DNA of 64,000 nt from assembly GCF_000226215.1 (NCBI RefSeq), contig NZ_AGFF01000012.1:1-64000 (forward strand). The letters are read 5' to 3'. Shown one piece after another: positions 50,546 through 58,989 of this stretch. A program made the translations under genes and the position numbers. Each line of letters starts with the position of its first letter. Position 1 is the stretch's first letter. The notes beneath the pieces were generated by a model. That model did not search any database, was not told where the DNA came from, and was given only the letters and a program-made list of their open reading frames with translations. The DNA comes from Dietzia alimentaria 72. Its GTDB lineage: Bacteria > Actinomycetota > Actinomycetes > Mycobacteriales > Mycobacteriaceae.

Positions 50546-51235
50546 TCACTCGACCCTGATACTGGCCTCCCCGATCAGCGCCAGGCCCACCCCGAGGACC
50601 TGTTCAGGTGAGATGAGTGCGCCTCGCAATGCGGACGCGCCGCGGATGTCCTCGAGATCGGCGCCACGCAGGTCGGCGGCGGAGAGCTCGGCCCGCTCAA
50701 AGCCCGCCCCGCGCAGGTCGGCGCCCTCGGTGGACAGATCGGCAATCCGGGTCTCGAGTAGGTCCGCCTGACGGCACCGCGTCCCGGCCAGGCGGACACG
50801 CTGGATCCGCGCCATCCGCAGGCTGATCATGTCGGCGTGGCAATCCTCGAAGCTCACGTCGGTCAGGCGTGCGTCAGAGAGAACAATCCCGGTGAGGCGG
50901 CAGCCCACGAAACGCACCCGTGTGAAGGCGGCTCCGTCCGCGACGAGGCCCGAGAGGTCGCAACCGCGGACCACGACATCGGTCAGGCGCAGGGAGTCTG
51001 CCCGGGCGCCGCTGAGTCGGAGGTCCTGCAGGATGGACTCTCGGATCTCCATGCCGCCGATCCGCGCGGCCCCGTCTTCCGGTCCGGGCACGTGTTCGGC
51101 TGTGGCGAGAACGCCGTCCCAGAGGCCGTCGGGTTCGAGTTCGGACCGGGGAGGATCCAGTTGCTCGGGTCGCGGGGTCGACGGGGCGACGGGCGGGCGG
51201 GGCGTGCTGGATCGACGGCTGAGCGGGGTGGTCAT
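50546..51235 (-). CDS. Pentapeptide-repeat protein
   Basis: A 229-residue protein with a Pro/Arg-rich N-terminus and, from about residue 60 to 215, a run of A(D/N)LxX-type pentapeptides (LRLSG, ARADS, LRLTD, GCDLSG, ADLRGAGFERAELSAADLRGADL split by sharper turns), forming a right-handed quadrilateral beta-helix. Such proteins can mimic DNA (MfpA/Qnr) or act as scaffolds; this one lacks clear Qnr features, so no function is assigned. ATG 51235 lies 7 nt after TAAGCT (leaderless). Confidence 0.82.
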   Translation of the reverse strand: MTTPLSRRSSTPRPPVAPSTPRPEQLDPPRSELEPDGLWDGVLATAEHVPGPEDGAARIGGMEIRESILQDLRLSGARADSLRLTDVVVRGCDLSGLVADGAAFTRVRFVGCRLTGIVLSDARLTDVSFEDCHADMISLRMARIQRVRLAGTRCRQADLLETRIADLSTEGADLRGAGFERAELSAADLRGADLEDIRGASALRGALISPEQVLGVGLALIGEASIRVE

Positions 51236-51261
51236 GGGGGCCAGCTTAGGTCGGACCGCGG

Positions 51262-51684
51262 TCAGTCGAGGTCGCAGAGCCGCTGGAACTGGCCCCACTG
51301 GGTCTCGATGGTCACTCGGTCGAAGTCCGACTGCGCGGCGAGGCCCGAGAGTCGACTCGCCACCGCGGAAAGCGCGTTGTCCTGCACTCCCGCGGCGAGT
51401 TCGCGCACGTGCGCCGAGAGGCTGGTATCGGGGTTTTCGCTGTGGACCAGCTGGTGCACCGGCCCGGTCAGTTTGTCGCATCCGGGGGTGGCCTCGGGAC
51501 CCGGTGTGGGTGGCGTCGGGCTGGCGGCAGCGCCCGTGGTGGTGCTGGCCGCGGTGGTGGGGGTGGTTGAGGTGGCGCCGGGCGACTGCTCACCGCTGGT
51601 GACCTGACTGCATCCGGACCCGATCAGTGCCGCCCAGGTGGCGGCGACGAGAAGTGGCCGGGCCGCGACTCTGCCTGTGGTCAT
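51262..51684 (-). CDS. Small lipoprotein, function unknown
   Basis: A 140-residue predicted lipoprotein: signal helix with lipobox GSGC (Cys25), a Thr/Ser/Pro/Ala-rich linker (26-65, probably glycosylated), then a compact helical domain (about 66-140) with two cysteines (CDKLTG and RLCDLD) that could form a disulfide. The pattern resembles mycobacterial Lpq-type proteins. ATG 51684 lies 6 nt after TAATCT (leaderless). It is upstream of the pentapeptide-repeat gene on the same strand. Confidence 0.72.
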   Translation of the reverse strand: MTTGRVAARPLLVAATWAALIGSGCSQVTSGEQSPGATSTTPTTAASTTTGAAASPTPPTPGPEATPGCDKLTGPVHQLVHSENPDTSLSAHVRELAAGVQDNALSAVASRLSGLAAQSDFDRVTIETQWGQFQRLCDLD

Positions 51685-51708
51685 GGGCTGAGATTAGGCG
51701 ATCGGAGC

Positions 51709-51759
51709 TTCCCGCGGGAACAAGAGTAGGCTCTGCCGCTAGATAGACCGATCGGTCTA
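51709..51759 (+). promoter_or_regulatory. Two palindromes ahead of DUF4395
   Basis: TTCCCGCGGGAA (51709-51720) and TAGACCGATCGGTCTA (51744-51759) are both perfect. The second has the size and ACCG...CGGT pattern of TetR-family operators and lies 28 bp before the DUF4395 start. No TetR gene is adjacent. Confidence 0.6.
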
Positions 51760-51786
51760 CTGGGCAGTCTGGAAGGAGTGGTGGCC

Positions 51787-52299
51787 ATGAGTCTGCGAGA
51801 GGTGTTCGCTTTCCCGGAGGTCGTCAACGACTACGCGGCCCGCTGTACCGCGGCGCTGGTGGTCACACTCGCGGTGGTCACCATGCTGGCTCCGCACCCG
51901 GCGCAGACGTGGCTCGCCGGCGTATTGGTCGTCGGGTTCGCACTCCGCGTCGCGGGAGGGCCGCGGTATTCGCCGTTCGGAAGGCTTTCCGTGCACGTCA
52001 TTGCCCCACGGGTGAGCGCCGACCCCAAGCTCGTCTCGGGCGCCCCCAAGCGGTTCGCGCAGACCATAGGTTTAGTGATGTCGTCGGTCACGTTCGGCCT
52101 GTTCCTCGGTGGTTTCACCACGGCAGCTGTCGTGGTGCTCGGGATTCTGGTGGCCGCCGCGCTCGCAGAGGCTGCTCTGGGGTTCTGCCTGGGGTGCTGG
52201 ATGTACGCCCACCTGCAGCGCGCAGGTGTGGTCTCCGCGGATGCCTGCGTCGAGTGCGCCGACATCTGGGCCAGGCCTGGGATGACCGCGCGGAATTGA
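51787..52299 (+). CDS. DUF4395 membrane protein with CxxC pairs
   Basis: A 170-residue protein with four helices in two pairs (about 20-55 and 95-145). The N-terminal REVFAFPEVVNDYAARCTAALVV and the late GFCLGCWMYAHL are DUF4395 features. CLGC and CVEC near the C-terminus form two CxxC pairs that could bind metal or do thiol chemistry; homologues often sit beside sulfurtransferase or thioredoxin-like genes, but none is here. ATG 51787 has AGGAG 8 nt upstream. Confidence 0.82.
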   Translation: MSLREVFAFPEVVNDYAARCTAALVVTLAVVTMLAPHPAQTWLAGVLVVGFALRVAGGPRYSPFGRLSVHVIAPRVSADPKLVSGAPKRFAQTIGLVMSSVTFGLFLGGFTTAAVVVLGILVAAALAEAALGFCLGCWMYAHLQRAGVVSADACVECADIWARPGMTARN

Positions 52300-52335
52300 G
52301 AAGCTCCTGATAGTTGGCCGCGATACGGTGTCCAC

Positions 52336-53052
52336 ATGAGCGATCCCATCGACCGCAACGACCCTGACGCACCCGACGACCTGCCGAATGACGCAGCCTC
52401 GGCTCCGTCGGCAGATTCGCAGTGGGCGTCTGAATGGGAGCCGGGCCCGGCATCGGGCGCAGCGGTCGATGAGGATGTAGAAACCGGACCGCCCGGGGCG
52501 GGCGCGTTCTCCCCCGGCGCCGGAGATGCCGCTGCCGGGGAAAGCGCGCCTTACGGTGCGCAGTCGTCTGATCCGCAGCGTGACGGCGATCAGAATTACG
52601 GCGTTCGGGACTACGGTGGGCAGGCTGATCGCGGCCAGGCCTACGGCAGCCAGCCATACGGGCCCCAGTCCTACGGAGCGCCGGACTACGGCCAGCACGG
52701 CGCCCAGCAGTACGGCGCCCAGCCTTACGGAACCCCGCAGCACGGTGCGCAACCCTACGGCCAGCCCTACGGCCAGCCGTACGGGGCGATGCAGGGCTAC
52801 GGTCAGCCGTCCTCGGCAGTCCGAAAGGATCCGGGCCTCATGCTCCTAGCGTCGTTCTTCATCCCGGGCCTGGGCACGATCCTCAACGGCGACACCGGTA
52901 AGGGCGTTGGCATCCTCGTCGGATATCTCATCGGGATAGTGCTCTCCGCGGTCATCATCGGCATCCCGATGGTGATCGGTTTCTGGATCTGGGGCCTTGT
53001 CGACGCCTACCAGGGGACCCAGAAGTACAACGCAAGTCACGGACTGCCCTGA
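52336..53052 (+). CDS. PYGQ-repeat membrane protein with TM2-like domain
   Basis: A 238-residue protein in two parts. Residues 1-160 are hydrophilic and disordered, with many Tyr-Gly/Gln-Pro repeats (QPYG, QSYG, PDYG, QQYG) from about 95 onward. Residues 165-238 hold two helices with [20 protein letters not shown] and [16 protein letters not shown], a TM2-like hairpin. Such tails occur on actinobacterial envelope proteins; self-association is possible. ATG 52336 lies 6 nt after TACGGT (leaderless). Confidence 0.8.
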   Translation: MSDPIDRNDPDAPDDLPNDAASAPSADSQWASEWEPGPASGAAVDEDVETGPPGAGAFSPGAGDAAAGESAPYGAQSSDPQRDGDQNYGVRDYGGQADRGQAYGSQPYGPQSYGAPDYGQHGAQQYGAQPYGTPQHGAQPYGQPYGQPYGAMQGYGQPSSAVRKDPGLMLLASFFIPGLGTILNGDTGKGVGILVGYLIGIVLSAVIIGIPMVIGFWIWGLVDAYQGTQKYNASHGLP

Positions 53053-53055
53053 GTA

Positions 53056-53086
53056 GGGCGCACGGGGCCGCCGTGCCCGCGCCTTT
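53056..53086 (+). terminator. Imperfect terminator after the PYGQ-repeat gene
   Basis: CACGG and CCGTG arms, with flanking GGG/CCC, are followed by GCGCCTTTT. Confidence 0.5.
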
Positions 53087-53102
53087 TCCGTAACCTGGGC
53101 GC

Positions 53103-55133
53103 ATGACAGCGACCGAGATCCCCACTGATGCCCCCCGCCCCTCGGGCCTGGACCTACAGTACGTCGACAGCGGCGTCCGGTCCCAGGATGACCTTTACAA
53201 CCACGTCAACGGCACCTGGATCCGCGACCATGTGATACCCGCGGACCGGCCCATCGACGGGGCTTTTCTCGCGCTGCGCGATCTCTCCGAGGAGCGGGTG
53301 CGTGACATCATCACCGACGCCCCCGTCGACTCGGCGGTCGGTGCGTTCTACGCCTCGTTCATGGATACCGACGCGATCGAGGCCGCAGGGATCGGGGCCG
53401 TTGCTCCTGACCTCGCCGAGGTCGACGGCGCGGCAGACCGCGACGCGCTGGCCCTGGCGATGGCGCGACTCGAGCGGACCGGTGTCCCCGGCCTGATCGG
53501 TGCCTACGTCAACAACGACGCCAAGAACTCCACCGAGTACATCCTGTACATGGTGCAATACGGCATCGGTTTGCCCGATGAGTCGTTCTACCGTGAGGAC
53601 CAATACGCCGAACTCCGCGAGCAGTACGTCGCGCACATCAGCCGGATGTTCGAGCTGGCAGGCCCGTCCGCTGCCGGGGCGGCGGAGAACGGCGATGCCT
53701 CCGATGAGCCTGCGGCCCGCGCCGCCCGCATCCTTGAGTTGGAGACCCGGATCGCCGCAGCGCACTGGGACGTGGTGGCCCGCCGCGACGCGGACAAGAC
53801 CTACAACCCCGTCACCTGGTCGGAGCTGCCCGAACTGGCGCCCGGATTCCCGTGGCACGACTGGGCCCGCGAGATCGGCGGCACGGAGGAGACCTTCGGC
53901 CGACTGGTGGCCATGCAGCCCGACTTCCTCACCGCCGCAGCCGACCTGTGGGCCTCGGAGCCACTGGAGACGTGGAAGGACTGGCTGCGTTGGCGGATCC
54001 TGAGCTCTCGCGCGGCATTCCTGCACTCGGAGATGGTCGATCAGGACTTCGCGTTCTACGGCACCGCCATGTCCGGTACCGAAGAGATAAAGGCCCGCTG
54101 GAAGCGTGGCGTGGCGTCCGTCGAAGGCGCACTCGGGGAGGAGGTGGGCAAGGAGTACGTGGCCCGTCACTTCCCGCCCGGTCACAAGGCGCGGATGGAG
54201 GAGTTGGTCGCCAACCTCACTGCTGCGTACCGGTACTCCATCACCCGACTGCCCTGGATGACACCAGCCACCCAGGAGCGCGCGCTGGCCAAGCTCGAGG
54301 CGTTCGTGCCCAAGATCGGCTACCCGGACGAGTGGCGGGACTACTCTGCGCTCGAGGTGCGTGCCGACGACCTGTTGGGAAACGTGCGCCGCTCAGCCGC
54401 GTTCGAGCATGACTACGAACTCGGCAAGCTCGGGGGCCCCGTCGACCGCGGCGAATGGCACATGACGCCGCAGACCGTGAACGCGTACTACAACCCGGTC
54501 ATGAACGAGATCGTCTTCCCGGCGGCCATCCTGCAGCCACCGTTCTTCGACGCCGAAGCGGACGACGCCGCCAATTACGGCGCGATCGGCGCGGTGATCG
54601 GCCACGAGATCGGTCACGGATTCGACGACCAGGGCTCCAAGTACGACGGCGCCGGCAACCTGGTGGACTGGTGGACCGACGAGGACCGCGAGGCGTTCGG
54701 CACCCGCGTGGAAGCGCTGATCGACCAGTACCAGGGGCTCACCCCGGAGGGGCTGGACCCCGAGAAGGACCACGTCAACGGTGCGTTCACCGTGGGTGAG
54801 AACATCGGCGATCTCGGAGGGCTGACCATCGCACTGCTCGCCTACCGCCTGGCTAACGGTGACGACGACGAGCCCGCTGACGGCAACGAGGTGGGCCCCG
54901 AGATCGACGGGCTGACCGGCATCCAGCGGCTTATCACCTCGTGGGCGATTGTGTGGCGCACCAAGACGCGCGCGGAGGAGGCTGCCCGTCGCCTGGCGGT
55001 GGACCCCCACTCGCCGCCGGAGTTCCGCTGCAACCAGGTGGTGAAGAATCTCGACGACTTCCATCACGCCTTCGGCGTGACCGAGGCCGACGGGATGTGG
55101 CTGGCACCAGAGGAGCGCGTCAGCATCTGGTGA
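53103..55133 (+). CDS. M13 family zinc metalloendopeptidase (PepO/Zmp1-like)
   Basis: A 676-residue neprilysin-family peptidase. Catalytic HEIGH spans His501-His505, and GENIGDLGG supplies the third zinc ligand Glu566 and its Asp. NAYYNPVMNEIVFPAAILQPPFF is the substrate-binding strand. The C-terminus reads SIW, like the CxxW end of the family. No signal peptide is seen, as in M. tuberculosis Zmp1, which is nevertheless found outside the cell. ATG lies 6 nt after TAACCT (leaderless). Confidence 0.93.
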   Translation: MTATEIPTDAPRPSGLDLQYVDSGVRSQDDLYNHVNGTWIRDHVIPADRPIDGAFLALRDLSEERVRDIITDAPVDSAVGAFYASFMDTDAIEAAGIGAVAPDLAEVDGAADRDALALAMARLERTGVPGLIGAYVNNDAKNSTEYILYMVQYGIGLPDESFYREDQYAELREQYVAHISRMFELAGPSAAGAAENGDASDEPAARAARILELETRIAAAHWDVVARRDADKTYNPVTWSELPELAPGFPWHDWAREIGGTEETFGRLVAMQPDFLTAAADLWASEPLETWKDWLRWRILSSRAAFLHSEMVDQDFAFYGTAMSGTEEIKARWKRGVASVEGALGEEVGKEYVARHFPPGHKARMEELVANLTAAYRYSITRLPWMTPATQERALAKLEAFVPKIGYPDEWRDYSALEVRADDLLGNVRRSAAFEHDYELGKLGGPVDRGEWHMTPQTVNAYYNPVMNEIVFPAAILQPPFFDAEADDAANYGAIGAVIGHEIGHGFDDQGSKYDGAGNLVDWWTDEDREAFGTRVEALIDQYQGLTPEGLDPEKDHVNGAFTVGENIGDLGGLTIALLAYRLANGDDDEPADGNEVGPEIDGLTGIQRLITSWAIVWRTKTRAEEAARRLAVDPHSPPEFRCNQVVKNLDDFHHAFGVTEADGMWLAPEERVSIW

Positions 55134-55174
55134 AGCCACGTCTTCAGGTGCGTCAGGCCGGTTAATGTCCACCC

Positions 55175-56251
55175 ATGACGATTCGGGTAGTGGAGTGGTC
55201 GACGGGTTTTCTCGGACGGATGGCGATCGACGCTATCGATGCCCGACCCGAGTTGGAACTGGTGGGCGTGTTCGTCTCCGATCCGGCGAAGGCGGGTGTG
55301 GACGCCGGTCATCTGGCCGGGATGGACCGCGAGCTCGGAGTGGCCGCGACCAATGATCGTGCGGCACTGCTCGCTCTGAAACCGGACGTGGTGGTGTACA
55401 CGGCCGAGACCGAGACGCGGTTCATGGGCGGCATCGAGGACTTCACCGAGTTCCTGCGGGCCGGCATCAACGTGGTGGCCTCGGGGCCGGTCCTGCTGCA
55501 ATACCCGCACAACATCATCCCCGAGGAGATGATCAGCGCGCTGGCGGACGCCGGGCGCGAGGGCGGGGCGACCCTGCACGTCAATGGCATCGACCCGGGC
55601 TTCGCCAACGACGTGTTGCCCCTGGCCTTGACGAGTCTGGCGCGGCGGATCGACCTCATCCGGGTGAGCGAGATCGCCGACTACTCCGTCTACCACCAGG
55701 GCGAGACCATGCGCCGCCTGTTCGGCTTCGGGCGATCCATGGAGACCCCGCCCCCGCTGCTGCGGCCGGGCATGCTCGCCGCCGGCTGGGGCTCGGTGGT
55801 CCGCCAGATCGCGGCGGCGCTCGACATGACCCTCGACGAGCCACTAATCGAGCGGCACGAGCGACTGCCTGCGGACCGGGACCTCTCCCTACTCGCGTGT
55901 GAGGTGCCCGCCGGAACCCAGGCCGCCATGCGGTTCGAGGTGGTGGGGCAGGTCGACGGCGAGGATCGCGTCATCCTGGAACACGTCACCCGCACCGCGC
56001 ACGAGCAGGCTCCGGACTGGCCCAGGCCGGACCACGGGGACGGCTGCTACCGCATCGAGATCTCCGGGCAGCCGGAGATGCGGTTCGAGTTCTCCCATCA
56101 CGACGAGCACGGCGACCACAACGTCTCCGGCATGCTCGTCACGGCGATGAGGCTGGTCAACTCGGTCGAGGCCGTCGTCGAGGCCGAACCCGGATTCGTC
56201 TACGCAAAGGACCTCCCCATGATCACGGGGCGGGGCCTCGTGGCTGGTTGA
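55175..56251 (+). CDS. NAD(P)-dependent dehydrogenase of the DapB/2,4-diaminopentanoate dehydrogenase-like family
   Basis: A 358-residue oxidoreductase. The Rossmann start is VVEWSTGFLGRMAIDAI, followed by the DapB-like VVVYTAETETRF and INVVASGPVLL. The C-terminal substrate domain includes HVNGIDPGFANDVLPLAL. Mycobacteria carry many such proteins, annotated as dihydrodipicolinate reductase-like, but true lysine-pathway DapB is smaller, so an amine or keto-acid substrate is more likely. ATG lies 7 nt after TTAATG (leaderless). Confidence 0.78.
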   Translation: MTIRVVEWSTGFLGRMAIDAIDARPELELVGVFVSDPAKAGVDAGHLAGMDRELGVAATNDRAALLALKPDVVVYTAETETRFMGGIEDFTEFLRAGINVVASGPVLLQYPHNIIPEEMISALADAGREGGATLHVNGIDPGFANDVLPLALTSLARRIDLIRVSEIADYSVYHQGETMRRLFGFGRSMETPPPLLRPGMLAAGWGSVVRQIAAALDMTLDEPLIERHERLPADRDLSLLACEVPAGTQAAMRFEVVGQVDGEDRVILEHVTRTAHEQAPDWPRPDHGDGCYRIEISGQPEMRFEFSHHDEHGDHNVSGMLVTAMRLVNSVEAVVEAEPGFVYAKDLPMITGRGLVAG

Positions 56252-56358
56252 GGGCCCGGGTTCTGCGGAAGCAGCCCTTACTGCCGGGATCACCGTGTAT
56301 CGCCTCGCGCCGGCGCTAGGGTGGCGGCATCACTGACTTCCGGAGGAACAGCCTGACG

Positions 56359-58011
56359 ATGCCCGGTTCACCCGCTCCCCGCCCTAACATCCTCGTCGTC
56401 GTCGTCGATGACCTCGGTTATTCCGACATCGAGCCGTTCGGCGGCGAGATCCGCACCCCGGTGCTCCAGCAGCTCGCCGACCGGGGCGCGCGGTTCCGCC
56501 AGTTCCACACAAGCTCGCTCTGCGCGCCGACACGGGCGATGCTGCTGTCCGGGTGTGACAACCATCAGGCAGGACTGGGGGTGATGCAGCCGCTGCACGC
56601 GATGAACCAGTACATGCAGCCCGGTTATGAGGGGTATCTCAACCACTCCGTGCCCACGATGGCGGAGCTGCTCCGGGACGGGGGATACCGCACCTACATG
56701 GCGGGCAAGTGGCACGTCGGGATCACCGAGGACACCCGCCCTGCCGCACGTGGTTTCGAGCGCAGCTACGCGTTCCTGGGCGGCGGCGCGAGTCATTTCG
56801 CCGACGCCACCCCGCTCAGCGGTCAGGAGGCCAGACAGACCATGTACGCGGAGGACGACAGGTTCATCACCGACGATCTGCCCGAGGATTTCTACACCTC
56901 GACGGCGTTCGTCGACAAACTCCTCGAGTACATCGGTGACCATGACGACGACGCACCGTACTTCGGTTACCTGGCCTTCACCGCGCCCCACGACCCGTTG
57001 CACGTACCGGATGAGTGGCTCGACCGGTACGCGGGGAGATACGACGACGGCTATGAGCCGATCAAAGCCGAAAGGCTGGCCCGGATGAAAGAGATCGGTC
57101 TCGTCGCCTCCGAGGTGGAGGTCAACCCGGGCAGCGGACTGTTCGCCGCCTGGGACGACCTGTCCGGCGACGACCGCCGCAGACAGGCCCGCGCGATGGA
57201 GATCTACGCGTCGATGGTCGAACGCATCGACCACGAACTCGGTCGCCTGTTCGATGCCCTCGATGCCCGTGGGGATCTGGACGACACCGTCGTGTTCTTC
57301 CTCTCCGACAATGGTGCGAACCCCAAGCAGCCGTGGTTCTACCGGCCCAACACCGAGGAGTCGATCGAGCGGGACTTCGACAACAGCCTCGAGAACTTCG
57401 GTCGGAGGGGGTCGTTCATCTCGATGGGCGGCGCATGGGCCGAGGTGGCTGGCACGCCGCTCTCCTACTTCAAGACCACGACTTACGAGGGCGGCACCCA
57501 GACGCCACTGATCATCGCCGGCGGAGCTGTGACCAGGTCGGGTGTGGTGACGGACGAGGTACTGCACGTCGCGGACATCCTGCCGACGGTTCTGGACCTC
57601 GCGGGCATTGACCGCCCCACCAGGATCGGTGGGAAGACGGTCCCGCCGTTGTACGGCAGATCGTTGGCCCCGATGCTCACCGGGGCGACCCGGCAGCCGG
57701 TACGAACCGGGATGGACGCGATCTGCTTCGAGATGCTCGGGTGCCGGTCTGTGATCACCGGTGACGGCTGGAAACTCCTGTGGATGGAGCCACCGTACGG
57801 GGACGGCGATCGCTGGCAACTGTTCAACCTCGGCGATGATCCGCGCGAGATGCACGATCTGGCCGGTGACATGCCGGGGAAAGTCGCCCAACTCGAGGGC
57901 CAGTGGAACGCCTACGCCGAGTACGTCGGCCTGATCGAGAGCGACGGCACCTCAGCGGCCGACGAGCTCGGCATCGACCGGTTCTTCGAATTCCGACTGG
58001 GCGACGACTGA
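56359..58011 (+). CDS. Type I sulfatase (arylsulfatase family)
   Basis: A 550-residue sulfatase. VVVVDDLGYSD gives metal-binding Asp residues; SSLCAPTRAMLLSG is the CxPxR signature, where Cys55 becomes formylglycine; GKWHVG and LSDNGANPKQPW complete the site. It hydrolyses a sulfate ester of unknown identity. No signal peptide is visible, so it is probably cytosolic, needing uptake of substrate. GGAGG lies 13 nt before the ATG. The BASS transporter gene follows 11 nt downstream. No formylglycine-generating enzyme is in the window. Confidence 0.9.
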   Translation: MPGSPAPRPNILVVVVDDLGYSDIEPFGGEIRTPVLQQLADRGARFRQFHTSSLCAPTRAMLLSGCDNHQAGLGVMQPLHAMNQYMQPGYEGYLNHSVPTMAELLRDGGYRTYMAGKWHVGITEDTRPAARGFERSYAFLGGGASHFADATPLSGQEARQTMYAEDDRFITDDLPEDFYTSTAFVDKLLEYIGDHDDDAPYFGYLAFTAPHDPLHVPDEWLDRYAGRYDDGYEPIKAERLARMKEIGLVASEVEVNPGSGLFAAWDDLSGDDRRRQARAMEIYASMVERIDHELGRLFDALDARGDLDDTVVFFLSDNGANPKQPWFYRPNTEESIERDFDNSLENFGRRGSFISMGGAWAEVAGTPLSYFKTTTYEGGTQTPLIIAGGAVTRSGVVTDEVLHVADILPTVLDLAGIDRPTRIGGKTVPPLYGRSLAPMLTGATRQPVRTGMDAICFEMLGCRSVITGDGWKLLWMEPPYGDGDRWQLFNLGDDPREMHDLAGDMPGKVAQLEGQWNAYAEYVGLIESDGTSAADELGIDRFFEFRLGDD

Positions 58012-58022
58012 GACCGGCCGAG

Positions 58023-58940
58023 ATGACCGACTTCTTTCGCGACCTCGCCCAGTTCTTCGTACCGGTGTTCGTCATCTCCAGCATGCTCAACGTGGGGCTG
58101 ACCCAACGCCCCACCAAGCTCGTCGAGCATCTGTCGAACTGGCACTACCTCGTGCGGATGGTGGTGGTGAACCTGCTCGTGGTGCCGGCCGTGATGGTGT
58201 TCGCACTCGAACTGGTCGACGTCGCTCCGGCTTACGAATCCGCTCTCGTGCTGTTCGGTATGTGTGCTGGTGCGCCATTCCTCATCAAGCTCACCCGGGC
58301 CTCCCAACGCGACCTCGCGCTCGGCGCCACCGTGCTGCTGGTTCTGATGACGGCCACCGTCGTCATCGTTCCCCTGCTCCTCCCGCGTCTCATCGAGGGC
58401 CTCGATGTGGACGCCTGGGCCATCGCCCGCGCGCTGCTCCTCCAGATGATCGCGCCCATGATCGGCGGCATGATCCTGGCCGAGGTCGTCACCTCCGTCA
58501 GTGCGTGGATCCAACCGTGGGTGGCGCGGCTCAGCAGCATCGCGCTGTACGTGCTCCTGGGATCCACGATCATCGGCTTCGGTGGGGAGATGGGCGACCG
58601 GGACCTGTGGAAGGCCATCGCCCTCGGTCTCGTCGTACTGGCCGTGGCGTTCATGCTCGGCTTCATGATGGGCGACGGTCGCGATCACCTCAAGGACGTC
58701 GGAGGGCTCAGTACTGCGCAACGGGGTATGCCGGCGGCCGTCATCGTCGCGACCTCGAACTTCGACGACACCCGGGTGTTCGTCCTGGTCAATGTCCTCA
58801 ACGTGATCGGCATCATCGGACTGCTCGTCGTGGCGAAGATCCTCAGCCGGGACAACAGGATCGAACTGACGCCCACCGGCGCGGACCCTCCTCGACGCGA
58901 CCGCGATCGCGGTACCCGGAGGGTAACGGCCCCCGACTGA
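58023..58940 (+). CDS. BASS family (bile acid:sodium symporter-like) transporter
   Basis: A 305-residue protein with nine or ten helices in the BASS/ASBT pattern. FVISSMLNVGLTQRP and the late LSTAQRGMPAAVIVATSNF, with the cross-over motif region near 250, are typical. BASS proteins carry organic anions such as bile acids, steroid sulfates or keto acids with sodium. Being 11 nt behind the sulfatase, it may import the sulfate ester. The C-terminus ends in a charged tail. ATG 58023 chosen; no clear Shine-Dalgarno, so coupling to the sulfatase is likely. Confidence 0.85.
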   Translation: MTDFFRDLAQFFVPVFVISSMLNVGLTQRPTKLVEHLSNWHYLVRMVVVNLLVVPAVMVFALELVDVAPAYESALVLFGMCAGAPFLIKLTRASQRDLALGATVLLVLMTATVVIVPLLLPRLIEGLDVDAWAIARALLLQMIAPMIGGMILAEVVTSVSAWIQPWVARLSSIALYVLLGSTIIGFGGEMGDRDLWKAIALGLVVLAVAFMLGFMMGDGRDHLKDVGGLSTAQRGMPAAVIVATSNFDDTRVFVLVNVLNVIGIIGLLVVAKILSRDNRIELTPTGADPPRRDRDRGTRRVTAPD

Positions 58941-58989
58941 TCCCCGCAAAGCCCCCGCCCTCGAACGCAGCGCGCGGGATGATTGCGGG

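Noticed and set aside
56368-57891. 507-residue minus-strand frame opposite the sulfatase
   Set aside because: A shadow of the sulfatase gene, whose catalytic motifs are intact.
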